This document shows positions 23,344-31,562 of a stretch of 33,306 bases of DNA, piece by piece. The position numbers and the translations under genes were made by a program. Every line of letters begins with the position of its first letter. Position 1 is the stretch's first letter. Source of the DNA: an uncultured Oscillospiraceae bacterium (GTDB lineage Bacteria > Bacillota > Clostridia > Oscillospirales > Oscillospiraceae); the NCBI GenBank assembly GCA_900757655.1, contig CAAEOT010000043.1:1-33306 (forward strand), read 5' to 3'. The notes beneath the pieces were generated by a model that saw only the letters and a program-made list of their open reading frames with translations, ran no database searches and had not been told where the DNA came from.

Positions 23344-24075
23344 ATGCGAAAAGCTCTCAAAACCGTCTTGTGCGTCGCGCTCGTGTTGGCGCTGGCCGTG
23401 GTCATCGCGCTGCGCGTGCTGCCGCCGATGAACGCCCCGGCGCAGTCTGCCGCCGCCACGCCGACCCCGGCCGCGGCTGCCGCGCCCACCCCCACGCCCG
23501 AGCCGGACAACGGCCTGCCGAAGGTCAATACCGGCAGCTGGGAGCTCACGCTCGTCAACGCGCACAACTCCATCGGCGAGGCCGTGCCGGAGGATCTGGC
23601 CGAGCTCGAGGGCGGCCGCTATTTTGACGCCCGCGCCGTGGACGCGCTCAAGGAATTCATCGCCGCAGCGCGCGCCGAGGGGCTGAGCGTGTGCCTGTCG
23701 AGCGCGTACCGCAGCTATAACGAGCAGACGTATCTGTTCAACCGCAAGGTCAGCCAGTGCGGCGGCGACGAGGCTGCGGCCGCCCGCATCGTCAACCGGC
23801 CCGGCACGAGCGAGCATCAGCTCGGCCTGTGCGCCGACATCACGGACAAGTTCTACGAGGTCAAGACGCAGAACCTTGAAAAGACCGCGCTCTACCAGTG
23901 GATGTACGCCCACTGCCAGGACTACGGGTTTATTCTCCGCTACCCCGCCGACAAGCAGGACATCACCGGCGTCATGTACGAGCCGTGGCACTTCCGCTAC
24001 GTCGGGAAAGAGGCGGCTGCCTACATCATGGAAAACGGCCTCTGCCTCGAGGAGTTCCTCGACCTGTACAAATGA
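23344..24075 (+). CDS. VanY-type D-alanyl-D-alanine carboxypeptidase (M15B)
   Basis: Membrane-anchored or secreted zinc peptidase of 243 residues that trims the terminal D-Ala of peptidoglycan stem peptides. It has an N-terminal hydrophobic segment (about 7-27), an alanine/proline/threonine-rich linker (about 31-58) and an M15B domain. Motifs: SSAYRSYNEQ, SEHQLGLCADI with the zinc ligands His and Asp, and EPWHFRYVG with the catalytic Glu and third zinc ligand His. The ATG at 23344 has only a modest ribosome site (GTGGGG). No vanR/S, vanH or ligase gene is present, so this is an ordinary cell-wall enzyme, not evidence of a vancomycin-resistance cluster. Confidence 0.9.
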   Translation: MRKALKTVLCVALVLALAVVIALRVLPPMNAPAQSAAATPTPAAAAAPTPTPEPDNGLPKVNTGSWELTLVNAHNSIGEAVPEDLAELEGGRYFDARAVDALKEFIAAARAEGLSVCLSSAYRSYNEQTYLFNRKVSQCGGDEAAAARIVNRPGTSEHQLGLCADITDKFYEVKTQNLEKTALYQWMYAHCQDYGFILRYPADKQDITGVMYEPWHFRYVGKEAAAYIMENGLCLEEFLDLYK

Positions 24076-24081
24076 ATCTCC

Positions 24082-24111
24082 CCGGGGTGCTTCCTGCAGG
24101 ATACACCCCGG
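24082..24111 (+). terminator. weak terminator after the VanY-type gene
   Basis: CCGGGGTG/CACCCCGG (24082-24089, 24104-24111) with a 14-base loop, followed by ATTTGTGCGTTTTG. The loop is long and the T-tract broken. Confidence 0.45.
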
Positions 24112-24130
24112 ATTTGTGCGTTTTGCTGCA

Positions 24131-24160
24131 AAATTCTAGGTAAATTCTAGGCAAATTGTG
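24131..24160 (+). promoter_or_regulatory. three 11-bp-phased direct repeats, probable activator site
   Basis: AAATTCTAGG at 24131-24140 and again at 24142-24151, then the related AAATTGTG at 24153-24160: a period of 11 bases, one turn of DNA. The array ends 11 bases before the -35 of the small peptide gene. Such placement is typical of an activator site. The regulator is unknown. Confidence 0.55.
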
Positions 24161-24171
24161 AAAACCACCGC

Positions 24172-24200
24172 TTGAAATCTTGCATTTTTTCTGTTAGACT
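24172..24200 (+). promoter_or_regulatory. promoter of the 24-residue peptide gene
   Basis: TTGAAA (24172-24177), 17 bases, TAGACT (24195-24200). Confidence 0.6.
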
Positions 24201-24236
24201 AAAAGTAACTGAAAAAGAAAGGAGCGTGATAACGTT

Positions 24237-24311
24237 ATGCGTACCAATCAAGTCCAGGACCTGGACGATCTGATCTTCTCGGACAGCAGCTGGCAGCCCA
24301 GCAGCAAGTGA
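24237..24311 (+). CDS. 24-residue peptide, function unknown
   Basis: Short open frame beginning MRTNQVQDLDDL and ending SSWQPSSK, acidic in the middle and serine-rich at the end, with one Trp and no Cys. Support for it: AAAGGAG upstream (12 bases to the ATG, a long spacing), a promoter with phased direct repeats, and its own terminator 23 bases after the stop. It has no signal peptide, no transmembrane segment and no run of one amino acid, so a classical attenuator leader is unlikely. It could be a signalling or modified-peptide precursor, a regulatory peptide, or a non-coding RNA that happens to contain a frame. I do not recognise the family. Confidence 0.5.
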   Translation: MRTNQVQDLDDLIFSDSSWQPSSK

Positions 24312-24333
24312 GAAGCCATAGAGCCGGATGACG

Positions 24334-24357
24334 CCACGCCATGTGCGTGGATTTTTT
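24334..24357 (+). terminator. terminator of the small peptide unit
   Basis: CCACGC/GCGTGG (24334-24339, 24345-24350) with a 5-base loop, followed by ATTTTTTATATTT. Stem short but GC-rich, T-tract good. Confidence 0.75.
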
Positions 24358-24400
24358 ATATTTAAAATGCGATCCCCGCCGGCCTCCGCGTGAAAAACGG

Positions 24401-24429
24401 TTGCAATTTTCGCGGCCATGTGCTACGAA
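24401..24429 (+). promoter_or_regulatory. promoter of the cupin gene
   Basis: TTGCAA (24401-24406), 17 bases, TACGAA (24424-24429) preceded by TGC. Confidence 0.5.
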
Positions 24430-24461
24430 TAGAGCAGAAACGAAACAGGAGGCTGATCTCT

Positions 24462-24824
24462 ATGGCATTCATCCGCAAGCTCCCCGACACGCCCGAGTGC
24501 ATCGAGCACCTCAAGGGCGGCGCCGGCCACCTCGAGCGCTATGCCCTCCTCTCTCCGGAGGAGATGCTCGGCGCCGGCACGGTCTGCGCCCGCATGGTGC
24601 TGCAGCCCGGCTGCGAAGTTGGCGAGCACACCCACCACGGCAACTATGAAGTGTACTATTTTCTCTCCGGCCGCGGCACTTACCGCAGCAACGGTGAGAC
24701 GACGACCGTGGACGCCGGCACCGTGACCTTCACGGGCGACGGCGAAAGTCATTTCCTGCGCAACGACGGCCCCGAGCCGCTGGAGTTTTTGGCCCTTGTG
24801 CTCAATCTCCCCGCGCAGGCATAA
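24462..24824 (+). CDS. single-domain cupin protein
   Basis: A 120-residue cupin barrel of unknown substrate. The two cupin motifs are visible: VGEHTHHGNYEVYYFLSGRG with its likely metal-binding His and Glu residues, and the second around FTGDGESHFLRNDG. Such proteins bind metal and may be small isomerases, dioxygenases or binding proteins. The ATG at 24462 has AGGAGG 9 bases upstream; an in-frame ATG at 24390 lies before the promoter. Single gene with its own promoter and terminator, next to the peptide unit but not co-transcribed with it. Confidence 0.85.
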   Translation: MAFIRKLPDTPECIEHLKGGAGHLERYALLSPEEMLGAGTVCARMVLQPGCEVGEHTHHGNYEVYYFLSGRGTYRSNGETTTVDAGTVTFTGDGESHFLRNDGPEPLEFLALVLNLPAQA

Positions 24825-24836
24825 ACGACGGAAACG

Positions 24837-24866
24837 AAAAGCCTTCCCCGATCAGGGAAGGCTTTT
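24837..24866 (+). terminator. terminator of the cupin gene
   Basis: AAAAGCCTTCCC/GGGAAGGCTTTT (24837-24848, 24855-24866) around CGATCA, followed by TATTT. Its core is a member of the dispersed CCTTCYCC/GGRGAAGG palindrome family. Confidence 0.85.
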
Positions 24867-24880
24867 TATTTGAAAACCAA

Positions 24881-24909
24881 TCAGCGGGCATCCATCGGAT
24901 GCCCGCTGA
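24881..24909 (-). terminator. terminator of nfnB
   Basis: Perfect 13-base arms (24881-24893, 24897-24909) with a 3-base loop, 14 bases after the nfnB stop. TTGGTTTT follows on the minus strand. Confidence 0.75.
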
Positions 24910-24923
24910 CCTTATGTATGCAC

Positions 24924-26336
24924 TTACTTGCTCCGGATATACGCGTCGATGGCAGCGGCGGCCTTCTTGCCGGCGCCCATCGCCTTGATGACGGTGGCCG
25001 CACCGGTGACGGCGTCGCCGCCGGCGAACACGCCGTCCTTCATGGTGGTCACGGTGTCGTCCTTGACGACGATGCCGCCGCGATCGCTGTACTCGAGGTC
25101 CGGCGTCGCCTTGCGCAGCAGCGGGTTGGGGGAGGTGCCCAGCGCCATGATGACGGAGTCGCAGGCCATCTCAAACTCGCTGCCCGGCACTTCGATCGGA
25201 CGGCGGCGGCCCTTCTCGTCGGGCTCGCCGAGCTCCATGCGGATGCACTTGAGGCCGCGGACCCAGCCCTTGTCGTCGGCCAGGATCTCGACGGGGTTGC
25301 ACAGCAGGTGGAAGTTGATGCCCTCTTCCTTCGCGTGCTCGTACTCTTCCTTGCGGGCGGGGATCTCCTCCTCGCCGCGGCGGTACACGACCGTCACGTC
25401 CGCACCCAGACGCTTGGCGCAGCGTGCGGCGTCCATGGCGACGTTGCCGGCGCCGACGACGGCTGTCACGTGGATGGGCATGAGCGGGGTGTCGTAGCGC
25501 TCGTCATACGCGTGCATGAGGTTGATACGGGTGAGGAACTCGTTGGCGGAGAACACGCCGCAGTAGCTCAGGCCCGGGATGTTCTGGAACTTCGGCAGAC
25601 CGGCGCCGGAGCCGATGAACACGGCCTCGTACTTGTCGTCGCCGAGGAGCTTCTCGGCGTCCTTGCCGAGCAGCTCGTCAATGCTCATGCACTTGCCGAT
25701 GGTCGCGTCGCACACGATGTTGACGCCCATGGCCACGAGCTTGTCGATCTCCTTTTGCACGATGGCCTTCGGCAGACGGAACTCGGGGATGCCGTAAGCC
25801 AGCACGCCGCCGGCCTTGTGGAAGTGCTCGTAGACGGTCACGTCGTAGCCGAGCTTGGCCAGGTCGCTCGCGCAGGCGAGGCCGGACGGGCCGGAGCCGA
25901 TGACCGCGACGCGGTGGCCGTTGGTGGCGATCTTCTCGGGCATCTCGTCGGCGTTCTCGCGGTTCCAGTCGGCGACAAAGCGCTCCAGACGGCCGATGCC
26001 GACGGGCTCGCCCTTGATGCCGCGCACGCACTTGCTCTCGCACTGCTTCTCCTGCGGGCAGACACGGCCGCAGATGGCGGGCAGGGAGCTGTCCTCGAGG
26101 ATCTTGTGGTAAGCGCCCTTGAAGTCCTGCTCGCGGACGCGGGCGATGAACTGCGGGATCTTGACATTGACCGGGCAGCCGGACATGCAGGCCGGGCGCG
26201 GGCAATTCAGGCAGCGGTTGGCCTCATCGACCGCCATCTCGACGGTGTAGCCAAGCGCGACTTCTTCAAAATTCTTATTGCGGACGTTCGGGTCCTGCTC
26301 CGGGATCGGATTCTTTTTGGGAGACATATTCGCCAT
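24924..26336 (-). CDS. nfnB: NfnB, large subunit of electron-bifurcating ferredoxin:NADP+ transhydrogenase (GltA-like)
   Basis: A 470-residue flavoprotein of the glutamate-synthase small-subunit family. The N-terminal iron-sulfur domain has CLNCPRPACMSGCPV and AICGRVCPQEKQCESKC. An FAD-binding fold follows (VAVIGSGPSGLACASDL, about residue 147), then the NADPH-binding fold (VVGAGNVAMDAAR). With NfnA it couples reduction of NADP+ by NADH to oxidation of reduced ferredoxin, in the cytoplasm. The adjacent NfnA-type gene and the absence of a glutamate-synthase large subunit favour NfnB over GltD. The ATG at 26336 follows AAGGAGGAG and begins 2 bases after the nfnA stop, so the two are coupled. 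Confidence 0.93.
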   Translation of the reverse strand: MANMSPKKNPIPEQDPNVRNKNFEEVALGYTVEMAVDEANRCLNCPRPACMSGCPVNVKIPQFIARVREQDFKGAYHKILEDSSLPAICGRVCPQEKQCESKCVRGIKGEPVGIGRLERFVADWNRENADEMPEKIATNGHRVAVIGSGPSGLACASDLAKLGYDVTVYEHFHKAGGVLAYGIPEFRLPKAIVQKEIDKLVAMGVNIVCDATIGKCMSIDELLGKDAEKLLGDDKYEAVFIGSGAGLPKFQNIPGLSYCGVFSANEFLTRINLMHAYDERYDTPLMPIHVTAVVGAGNVAMDAARCAKRLGADVTVVYRRGEEEIPARKEEYEHAKEEGINFHLLCNPVEILADDKGWVRGLKCIRMELGEPDEKGRRRPIEVPGSEFEMACDSVIMALGTSPNPLLRKATPDLEYSDRGGIVVKDDTVTTMKDGVFAGGDAVTGAATVIKAMGAGKKAAAAIDAYIRSK

Positions 26337-26338
26337 GA

Positions 26339-27232
26339 TTACTTCTCCTCCTTCTTCTGCGCGGCTTCCTCGGCGTCGGCCATGGCCTGCAGATTGCAGT
26401 AGTGGTGGCGGCGCTCGAACACCTTCTGCTCCTGTGCCTCATAGATCTTGGAACGGGCGATCGCCTCGTCGAAATCGACGAGGTGGCCGTCGAACTCCGG
26501 ACCGTCGACGCAGGTGAACTTCATCTTGCCGTCCACGGTCAGGCGGCAGCCGCCGCACATGCCGGAGCCGTCGATCATGATGCAGTTCATATCGACCATC
26601 GTGGCCACGCCGTATTCCTTCGTGATCTGGCACACGAACTTCATCATCGGCAGCGGGCCGATGCAGATGCAGTGATCGTACTGCTTGCCCTCGGCCTTGG
26701 CCTTCTCGAGCAGCTCCTTGAGCTTGACGGTCGTGAAGCCCTTCTCGCCGTAGGTGCCGTCGTCGGTCATCATGTACAGATGATCGCAGCAGGCGCGCAT
26801 CTCCTCCTCGAGCACGACGATGCCCTTGGTGCGGAAGCCCGCGATGATGTCGACATCGCAGCCGAGGCGGTGCGCCTCTTTGGCCTGCGGCCACGCGATG
26901 GCGCAGCCGGAGCCGCCGCCGACGACCACGACCTTGTGCATATTGTCGAACTCGGCGGGGTTGCCGAGCGGGCCGACAACGTCGGCCACATAGTCGCCGG
27001 CCTTCTTGCTGGCGAGCAGGGCCGTCGTGCTGCCGACGCGCTGCATGATGACCGACACGGTGCCGGCCTCACGATCGTAGGAAGAGATCGTGATGGGCAT
27101 GCGCTCGCCGAACTCGTCGACGCGGAACATCAGGAACTGACCCGGCTGCGCCTTGCGGGCGACGAGCGGGGCCTCGAACGTGACGCGGAACATATTGTCA
27201 GATAATCTTTCGTTATTGACGATTTTGAACAT
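26339..27232 (-). CDS. nfnA: NfnA, small subunit of electron-bifurcating transhydrogenase
   Basis: A 297-residue FAD/NAD(H)-binding subunit. It has an N-terminal FAD domain (with RMPITISSYD), an NAD-binding domain opening VVVVGGGSGCAIAW, and a C-terminal [2Fe-2S] motif SGMCGGCR followed about 10 residues later by FTCVDGPEFDG. In Nfn this subunit takes electrons from NADH and passes them to NfnB. The ATG at 27232 sits 4 bases after the AGGTGAT ribosome site; a GTG three codons earlier lies within that site. Transcribed first, from the promoter at 27253-27281. A lysine/glutamate-rich tail ends the protein. Confidence 0.92.
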   Translation of the reverse strand: MFKIVNNERLSDNMFRVTFEAPLVARKAQPGQFLMFRVDEFGERMPITISSYDREAGTVSVIMQRVGSTTALLASKKAGDYVADVVGPLGNPAEFDNMHKVVVVGGGSGCAIAWPQAKEAHRLGCDVDIIAGFRTKGIVVLEEEMRACCDHLYMMTDDGTYGEKGFTTVKLKELLEKAKAEGKQYDHCICIGPLPMMKFVCQITKEYGVATMVDMNCIMIDGSGMCGGCRLTVDGKMKFTCVDGPEFDGHLVDFDEAIARSKIYEAQEQKVFERRHHYCNLQAMADAEEAAQKKEEK

Positions 27233-27252
27233 GAAAATCACCTCAAGGCACT

Positions 27253-27281
27253 ATTATAGCGGAATTGCATATTTTCCACAA
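27253..27281 (-). promoter_or_regulatory. promoter of nfnAB
   Basis: On the minus strand TTGTGG (27276-27281), 17 bases, perfect TATAAT (27253-27258), about 20 bases before the nfnA ATG. The gap 27282-27473 upstream of it shows nothing further. Confidence 0.6.
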
Positions 27282-27473
27282 GGGAGAAACGAAAAATCTA
27301 AATTTTAACATGGAAAACGACGAAAAACTGTCAGAATGAACAAGAAACCGTCCAATTTTCTGAGCAAATGGGCGGACGCTTGCAAGAGGGAAATGCAAAA
27401 ACGCAGCGAATTGCACAAAACATCCCCCCTCAGAAAAGGAAGAAAAAAGCAAAAGCCCATGGTCACAGGGAAA

Positions 27474-27499
27474 CCGCCCGCCCCAACCGGGGCGGGCGG
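27474..27499 (-). terminator. hairpin after phosphoketolase
   Basis: CCGCCCGCCCC/GGGGCGGGCGG (27474-27484, 27489-27499) around AACC. Only TTT follows on the minus strand; T-rich sequence comes about 30 bases later. Likely terminator, weaker tract. Confidence 0.65.
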
Positions 27500-27530
27500 C
27501 GGATATGCGGTTGCGCGGCCTCTGGCGCGC

Positions 27531-29924
27531 TCAGCGCTCGGAACTGGTGGCAGCGCTGGTGCTGCCGGTCCACTGCCAGTTGGCGATCTCGGGCAGGTCC
27601 ACGCCGTGCGCGGCGATGTACTGCCGGTGCTCGACGAGCTTGTCGCGCATCTGCTGCACGGCGTAGGCGCCGCGGTTGCCGAGCTGGGGCAGGCGCTTGA
27701 TGACGTCGATGACGAGGTGGAAGCGGTCGAGCTCATTGAGCACGCGCATGTCAAACGGCGTCGTGATCGTGCCCTCCTCGACGTAGCCGCAGACGAACAT
27801 GTTCTGGTTGTGGCGGGTGTACGTCAGCTCGTGGATCAGCTTCGGATAGCCGTGGAAGGCGAAGATGATGGGCTTATCCTTCGTGAAGATGAGGTCATAG
27901 TCCTCGTCCGTGAGGCCGTGCGGGTGGTCGGCGTGCGGCTGGAGCTTCATGAGATCGACTACGTTCACGACGCGCACGCGCACCTCCGGCAGCTTCTCGC
28001 GCAGGATGGTCACGGCGGCGAGCGTCTCGAGCGTCGGCGTGTCGCCGCAGCAGGCCATGACGACATCGGGCTCTGCGCCCTGGTCGCTGCTGGCCCACTC
28101 CCAGATGCTCACGCCCTGCGTGCAGTGGCGCACGGCCTGCTCCATGGTCAGCCACTGCGGCCGCGGATGCTTGGAAGCCACGATGACGTTGATATAGTTC
28201 CGGCTGCGGATGCAGTGGTCAAAGCAGCTGAGCAGGCAGTTTGCGTCCGGCGGCAGATAGATGCGCACGACGTCGGCCTTTTTGTTCGCCACGTGGTCGA
28301 GGAAGCCCGGGTCCTGGTGCGTGAAGCCGTTGTGATCCTGCTGCCACACGTTCGAGGCGAGCACGTAGTTGAGCGAGGCAATGTCCTGCCGCCAGGGCAG
28401 CTGGTTGCAGACCTTCAGCCACTTGGCGTGCTGCGCGACCATGGAGTCCACGATGCGGATAAAGGCCTCGTAGCTGTTGAAAAAGCCGTGGCGGCCGGTG
28501 AGCAGGTAGCCCTCGAGCCAGCCCTCGCACATATGCTCCGAGAGCATGGAGTCCATGACGCGGCCGTCCGGGTCGAGGAACTCGTCGTTGTCGGTCGCCT
28601 CGGCGACCCAGCGGCGGCCGGTGACCTCAAACACCGGGCTCAGGCGGTTGGAGGCCGTCTCGTCGGGGGCGAAGATGCGGAAGTTGCGCGCGTCCATATT
28701 CTCGCGCATGATGTCGCGCACGAATGCGCCGAGCACGGTCATGTCCTGCGCCTCGACGGCGCCGGGCGCCGGCACGGGCTGCTCATACGTGCGGAAGTCC
28801 GGCATGCGCAGCTCGCGCAGCAGCAGTCCGCCGTTGGCGTGGGGATTCGCGCCCATGCGGCGCTGCCCCTTCGGCGCGAGCGCCTGCAGCTCGGGGATGA
28901 GCGTGCCGTTGTCGTCAAAGAGCTCCTCGGGGTGGTAGCTGCGCAGCCACTCCTCGAGCTGCACGAGGTGCTCGGGCTTGTCCATTGCGATCGGCACCTG
29001 GTGCGCGCGGAACGAGCCCTCCACCTGCTTGCCGTCCACTTCCTTCGGGCCGGTCCAGCCCTTCGGTGCGCGGAACACGATCATCGGCCAGTAGGGACGC
29101 GCGGTGTCGTTTGCGGTGCGCGCGTGCTGCTGGATGGCGTGGATCTCCTCGATGGCCCAGTCCATCGTCTCGGCCATTTTGGCGTGCATCTCGGCGGGGT
29201 CGTCGCCCTCGACGAAGCGCGGCTCCCAGCCGCAGCCGCGGAAGAACATCTCGAGCTCCTCGTGGCTGATGCGGGAAAAGAGCGTCGGATTTGCGATCTT
29301 GAAGCCGTTGAGGTGCAAAATCGGCAGTACCGCGCCGTCCGTGACGGGGTTGACAAATTTGTTGCCGTGCCACGCGGTGGCGAGCGGGCCGGTCTCGGCC
29401 TCGCCGTCGCCGACGACGCAGGCGGCGATCAGGTCGGGGTTATCCATCACGGCGCCGAAGGCGTGTGCGAGTGAGTAGCCCAGCTCGCCGCCCTCGTGGA
29501 TGGAGCCCGGCGTCTCGGGCGCGACATGGCTCGGGATGCCGCCGGGGAACGAAAACTGCTTGAACAGGCGCTGCATACCGGCCGCGTCGCGCGTGATGTT
29601 CGGGTACACGTCGGTGTACGAGCCGTCCAGATAGTCCTGCGCGACCATGGCGTTGCCGCCGTGGCCGGGGCCGGAGAGGTAGATCATGTCGAGGTCATAT
29701 TCGTTGATGACGCGGTTGAGGTGCGTGTAGATGAAGTTCTGGCCGGGCACGGTGCCCCAGTGGCCGACGATCTTCTTCTTGATGTCGCGCTCGGTCAGCC
29801 GCCGGCGCAGCAGCGGGTCATCGAGCAGGTAGAGCTGGCAGGCGGACAGATAGTTCGCCGCGCGCCACCAGGCGTCCATCTTGGCCAGCAGCTCCGGCGT
29901 GGGTGCAAACGCTTCGTTTTTCAT
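27531..29924 (-). CDS. xfp: xylulose-5-phosphate/fructose-6-phosphate phosphoketolase
   Basis: Thiamine-diphosphate enzyme of 797 residues, full family length, splitting xylulose 5-phosphate or fructose 6-phosphate with phosphate into acetyl phosphate and a shorter sugar phosphate. Signature stretches: YLSGPGHGGNAMVAQDYLDGSY, PGSIHEGGELGYSLAHAFGA, and the TPP-binding VGDGEAETGPLATAW; later PDVVMACCGDTPTLE in the C-terminal domain. Dual or single substrate use cannot be told. The ATG at 29924 has AAGGAGG 8 bases upstream; 14 codons of the open frame before it fall in the intergenic spacer. It follows the COG2509 gene by 45 bases with a small hairpin between, so it is probably co-transcribed or re-initiated. 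It needs the ThiN product. Confidence 0.95.
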   Translation of the reverse strand: MKNEAFAPTPELLAKMDAWWRAANYLSACQLYLLDDPLLRRRLTERDIKKKIVGHWGTVPGQNFIYTHLNRVINEYDLDMIYLSGPGHGGNAMVAQDYLDGSYTDVYPNITRDAAGMQRLFKQFSFPGGIPSHVAPETPGSIHEGGELGYSLAHAFGAVMDNPDLIAACVVGDGEAETGPLATAWHGNKFVNPVTDGAVLPILHLNGFKIANPTLFSRISHEELEMFFRGCGWEPRFVEGDDPAEMHAKMAETMDWAIEEIHAIQQHARTANDTARPYWPMIVFRAPKGWTGPKEVDGKQVEGSFRAHQVPIAMDKPEHLVQLEEWLRSYHPEELFDDNGTLIPELQALAPKGQRRMGANPHANGGLLLRELRMPDFRTYEQPVPAPGAVEAQDMTVLGAFVRDIMRENMDARNFRIFAPDETASNRLSPVFEVTGRRWVAEATDNDEFLDPDGRVMDSMLSEHMCEGWLEGYLLTGRHGFFNSYEAFIRIVDSMVAQHAKWLKVCNQLPWRQDIASLNYVLASNVWQQDHNGFTHQDPGFLDHVANKKADVVRIYLPPDANCLLSCFDHCIRSRNYINVIVASKHPRPQWLTMEQAVRHCTQGVSIWEWASSDQGAEPDVVMACCGDTPTLETLAAVTILREKLPEVRVRVVNVVDLMKLQPHADHPHGLTDEDYDLIFTKDKPIIFAFHGYPKLIHELTYTRHNQNMFVCGYVEEGTITTPFDMRVLNELDRFHLVIDVIKRLPQLGNRGAYAVQQMRDKLVEHRQYIAAHGVDLPEIANWQWTGSTSAATSSER

Positions 29925-29951
29925 CGTGAAAACCTCCTTATATCCATAGGA

Positions 29952-29967
29952 TGTGCCGTTCGGCACA
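29952..29967. repeat. small hairpin between COG2509 gene and xfp
   Basis: TGTGCCG/CGGCACA with a TT loop. No T-tract on the minus strand, so an RNA processing or stabilising stem is more likely than a terminator. Confidence 0.45.
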
Positions 29968-29969
29968 GG

Positions 29970-31562
29970 TCATGCCTCGTTTTGCAGCGCGGCGAGCACG
30001 GCTTCCGCGCAGCGCAGCCCGTCCACGGCGGCGCTCGTGATGCCGCCGGCGTAGCCCGCGCCCTCGCCGCAGGGGTAGAGCCCATGTACACCGGTGCTGC
30101 ACCGGTCGTCCCCGCGCACGATGCGCACGGGGCTGCTCGAGCGGGTCTCGGGCGCGGTGAGCACGGCGTCCGGGTCGTCAAAGCCGCGCAGCTTTTTTCC
30201 GAAAGCGGGCAGCGCCTGCGCGAGCGTGTCCGTGATGCGCTTGGGCAGCACGTCGTGCAGGTCGCACCACGTCACGCCGGGGCGGTACGTCGGCTGCACG
30301 CGGCCGGGGCCGGTGCTGGCGCGCCCGGCGAGAAAGTCGCCCGCCAGCTGTGCCGGGGCGTGGTAGTTGCCGCCGCCGCGCACATAGGCGCGCTGCTCGA
30401 TGCTGCGCTGCCAGTACATACCGCCGAGGGTGCTTTTGTCCGGAAAGTCCTCCGGCCGCAGCGTCACGAGCACGGCGGCGTTGGCATTTTCCCCGTCGCG
30501 GCGGGAGTTGCTCATGCCGTTGGTGCACACGCCGCCGGGTTCCGAAGCCGCGGCGAACACCTCGCCGCCCGGGCACATGCAGAACGTGTACGCGCTCGAC
30601 CCGTCCGGCAGGTGGCAGGAGAGGGAATAATCCGCCGCCGGCAGACGCTCCGCCGCCGCACCGTACTGCGCGGCGTTGATGTCTTTTTGCCGGTGCTCGA
30701 TGCGTACGCCCATCGAAAACGGCTTCGGCTCCATCGGCACGCCCTGCGCGAGCAGCATTTCAAATGTATCGCGCGCACTGTGGCCGATCGCGAGAATGAC
30801 CTGCCGCGCCGGAAGCGTATAGCCGCCGGCCGGCCCGGCCACGGTCAGCGCTGCGATATGTCCGCTCTCCGTGGACAGCCCCGTCACGCGGTGGCCGAAG
30901 CGCACCTCGCCGCCGCGGTCGATGATCTCGCGCCGGAGATTCTGCACGACCTCGACGAGCACGTCCGTGCCGATGTGGGGCTTGGCGTCGTAGGTGATGT
31001 GCTCCGGCGCGCCGTGCGCCGCGAACTCCGCGAGCACGAAGCCGATGCGCGCGTCGTGCGTGCCGGTGTTGAGCTTGCCGTCGGAGAACGTGCCCGCGCC
31101 GCCCTCGCCGAACTGCACGTTGCATTCGGGGTCAAACGGCCCGCCCGCGCGAAACGCCGCGATCTGCGCACTGCGCGTCTGCGCGTCCGGCCCGCGCTCG
31201 AGCACGATGGGCCGTGCGCCCGCGCGCGCGAGCAGCAGCGCCGCGAACATCCCCGCCGGGCCGAAGCCCACGATCACGGGGCGCGTCTGCGGCGGCGTGA
31301 TGCGGGGGATGGGGTAGGTCTTGTCCTGCACGATCGCGGCGCCGCGGCAGCGGCGGACGAGCCGCCGCTCGTCCCCGCGCACGGTCACGCCGACGGTGTA
31401 AACATAGTGAATGTCGTCTTTTTTGCGCGCATCGAGCGACTTTTTGCGGATGCGCAGGCCGGTGATGTCACCGGCCGGAATGTTCAGTGCTCCGGCGGCC
31501 AGCGCTTTGAGCGCCGCCTCGTCCGCGCCGGGGGCGAGCTTCAGGTTCGAAATTGCGATCAT
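29970..31562 (-). CDS. FAD-dependent oxidoreductase of the COG2509 family
   Basis: A 530-residue flavoprotein of uncharacterised function. About 85 N-terminal residues form an extra domain; then the FAD-binding motif PVIVGFGPAGMFAALLLARAG, a NVQFGEGGAGTFSDGKL stretch and the C-terminal GEGAGYAGGITSAAVDG characteristic of this family of 'uncharacterised FAD-dependent dehydrogenases'. The ATG at 31562 overlaps the stop of the upstream flavoprotein gene in an ATGA and has GGAGGG upstream, so the pair is coupled. Its substrate is unknown. Confidence 0.87.
   Translation of the reverse strand: MIAISNLKLAPGADEAALKALAAGALNIPAGDITGLRIRKKSLDARKKDDIHYVYTVGVTVRGDERRLVRRCRGAAIVQDKTYPIPRITPPQTRPVIVGFGPAGMFAALLLARAGARPIVLERGPDAQTRSAQIAAFRAGGPFDPECNVQFGEGGAGTFSDGKLNTGTHDARIGFVLAEFAAHGAPEHITYDAKPHIGTDVLVEVVQNLRREIIDRGGEVRFGHRVTGLSTESGHIAALTVAGPAGGYTLPARQVILAIGHSARDTFEMLLAQGVPMEPKPFSMGVRIEHRQKDINAAQYGAAAERLPAADYSLSCHLPDGSSAYTFCMCPGGEVFAAASEPGGVCTNGMSNSRRDGENANAAVLVTLRPEDFPDKSTLGGMYWQRSIEQRAYVRGGGNYHAPAQLAGDFLAGRASTGPGRVQPTYRPGVTWCDLHDVLPKRITDTLAQALPAFGKKLRGFDDPDAVLTAPETRSSSPVRIVRGDDRCSTGVHGLYPCGEGAGYAGGITSAAVDGLRCAEAVLAALQNEA

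Noticed and set aside
23344..24075. Vancomycin-resistance cluster
   Set aside because: Only a VanY-type peptidase is present; no VanH, D-Ala-D-Lac/Ser ligase, VanX or VanRS gene. Such peptidases are common housekeeping wall enzymes.
24237..24311. Attenuator leader peptide controlling the cupin gene
   Set aside because: No run of one amino acid, no alternative antiterminator pairing seen, and the cupin gene has its own promoter downstream of the terminator.
24147..24419. 90-codon minus-strand frame across the small peptide unit
   Set aside because: No ribosome site and it runs antisense through a plus-strand promoter, ribosome site and terminator that fit together.
24924..27232. Glutamate synthase small subunit with dihydroorotate dehydrogenase electron-transfer subunit
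   Set aside because: Each gene alone could be named so, but the adjacent order and absence of GltB and PyrD match NfnA-NfnB.
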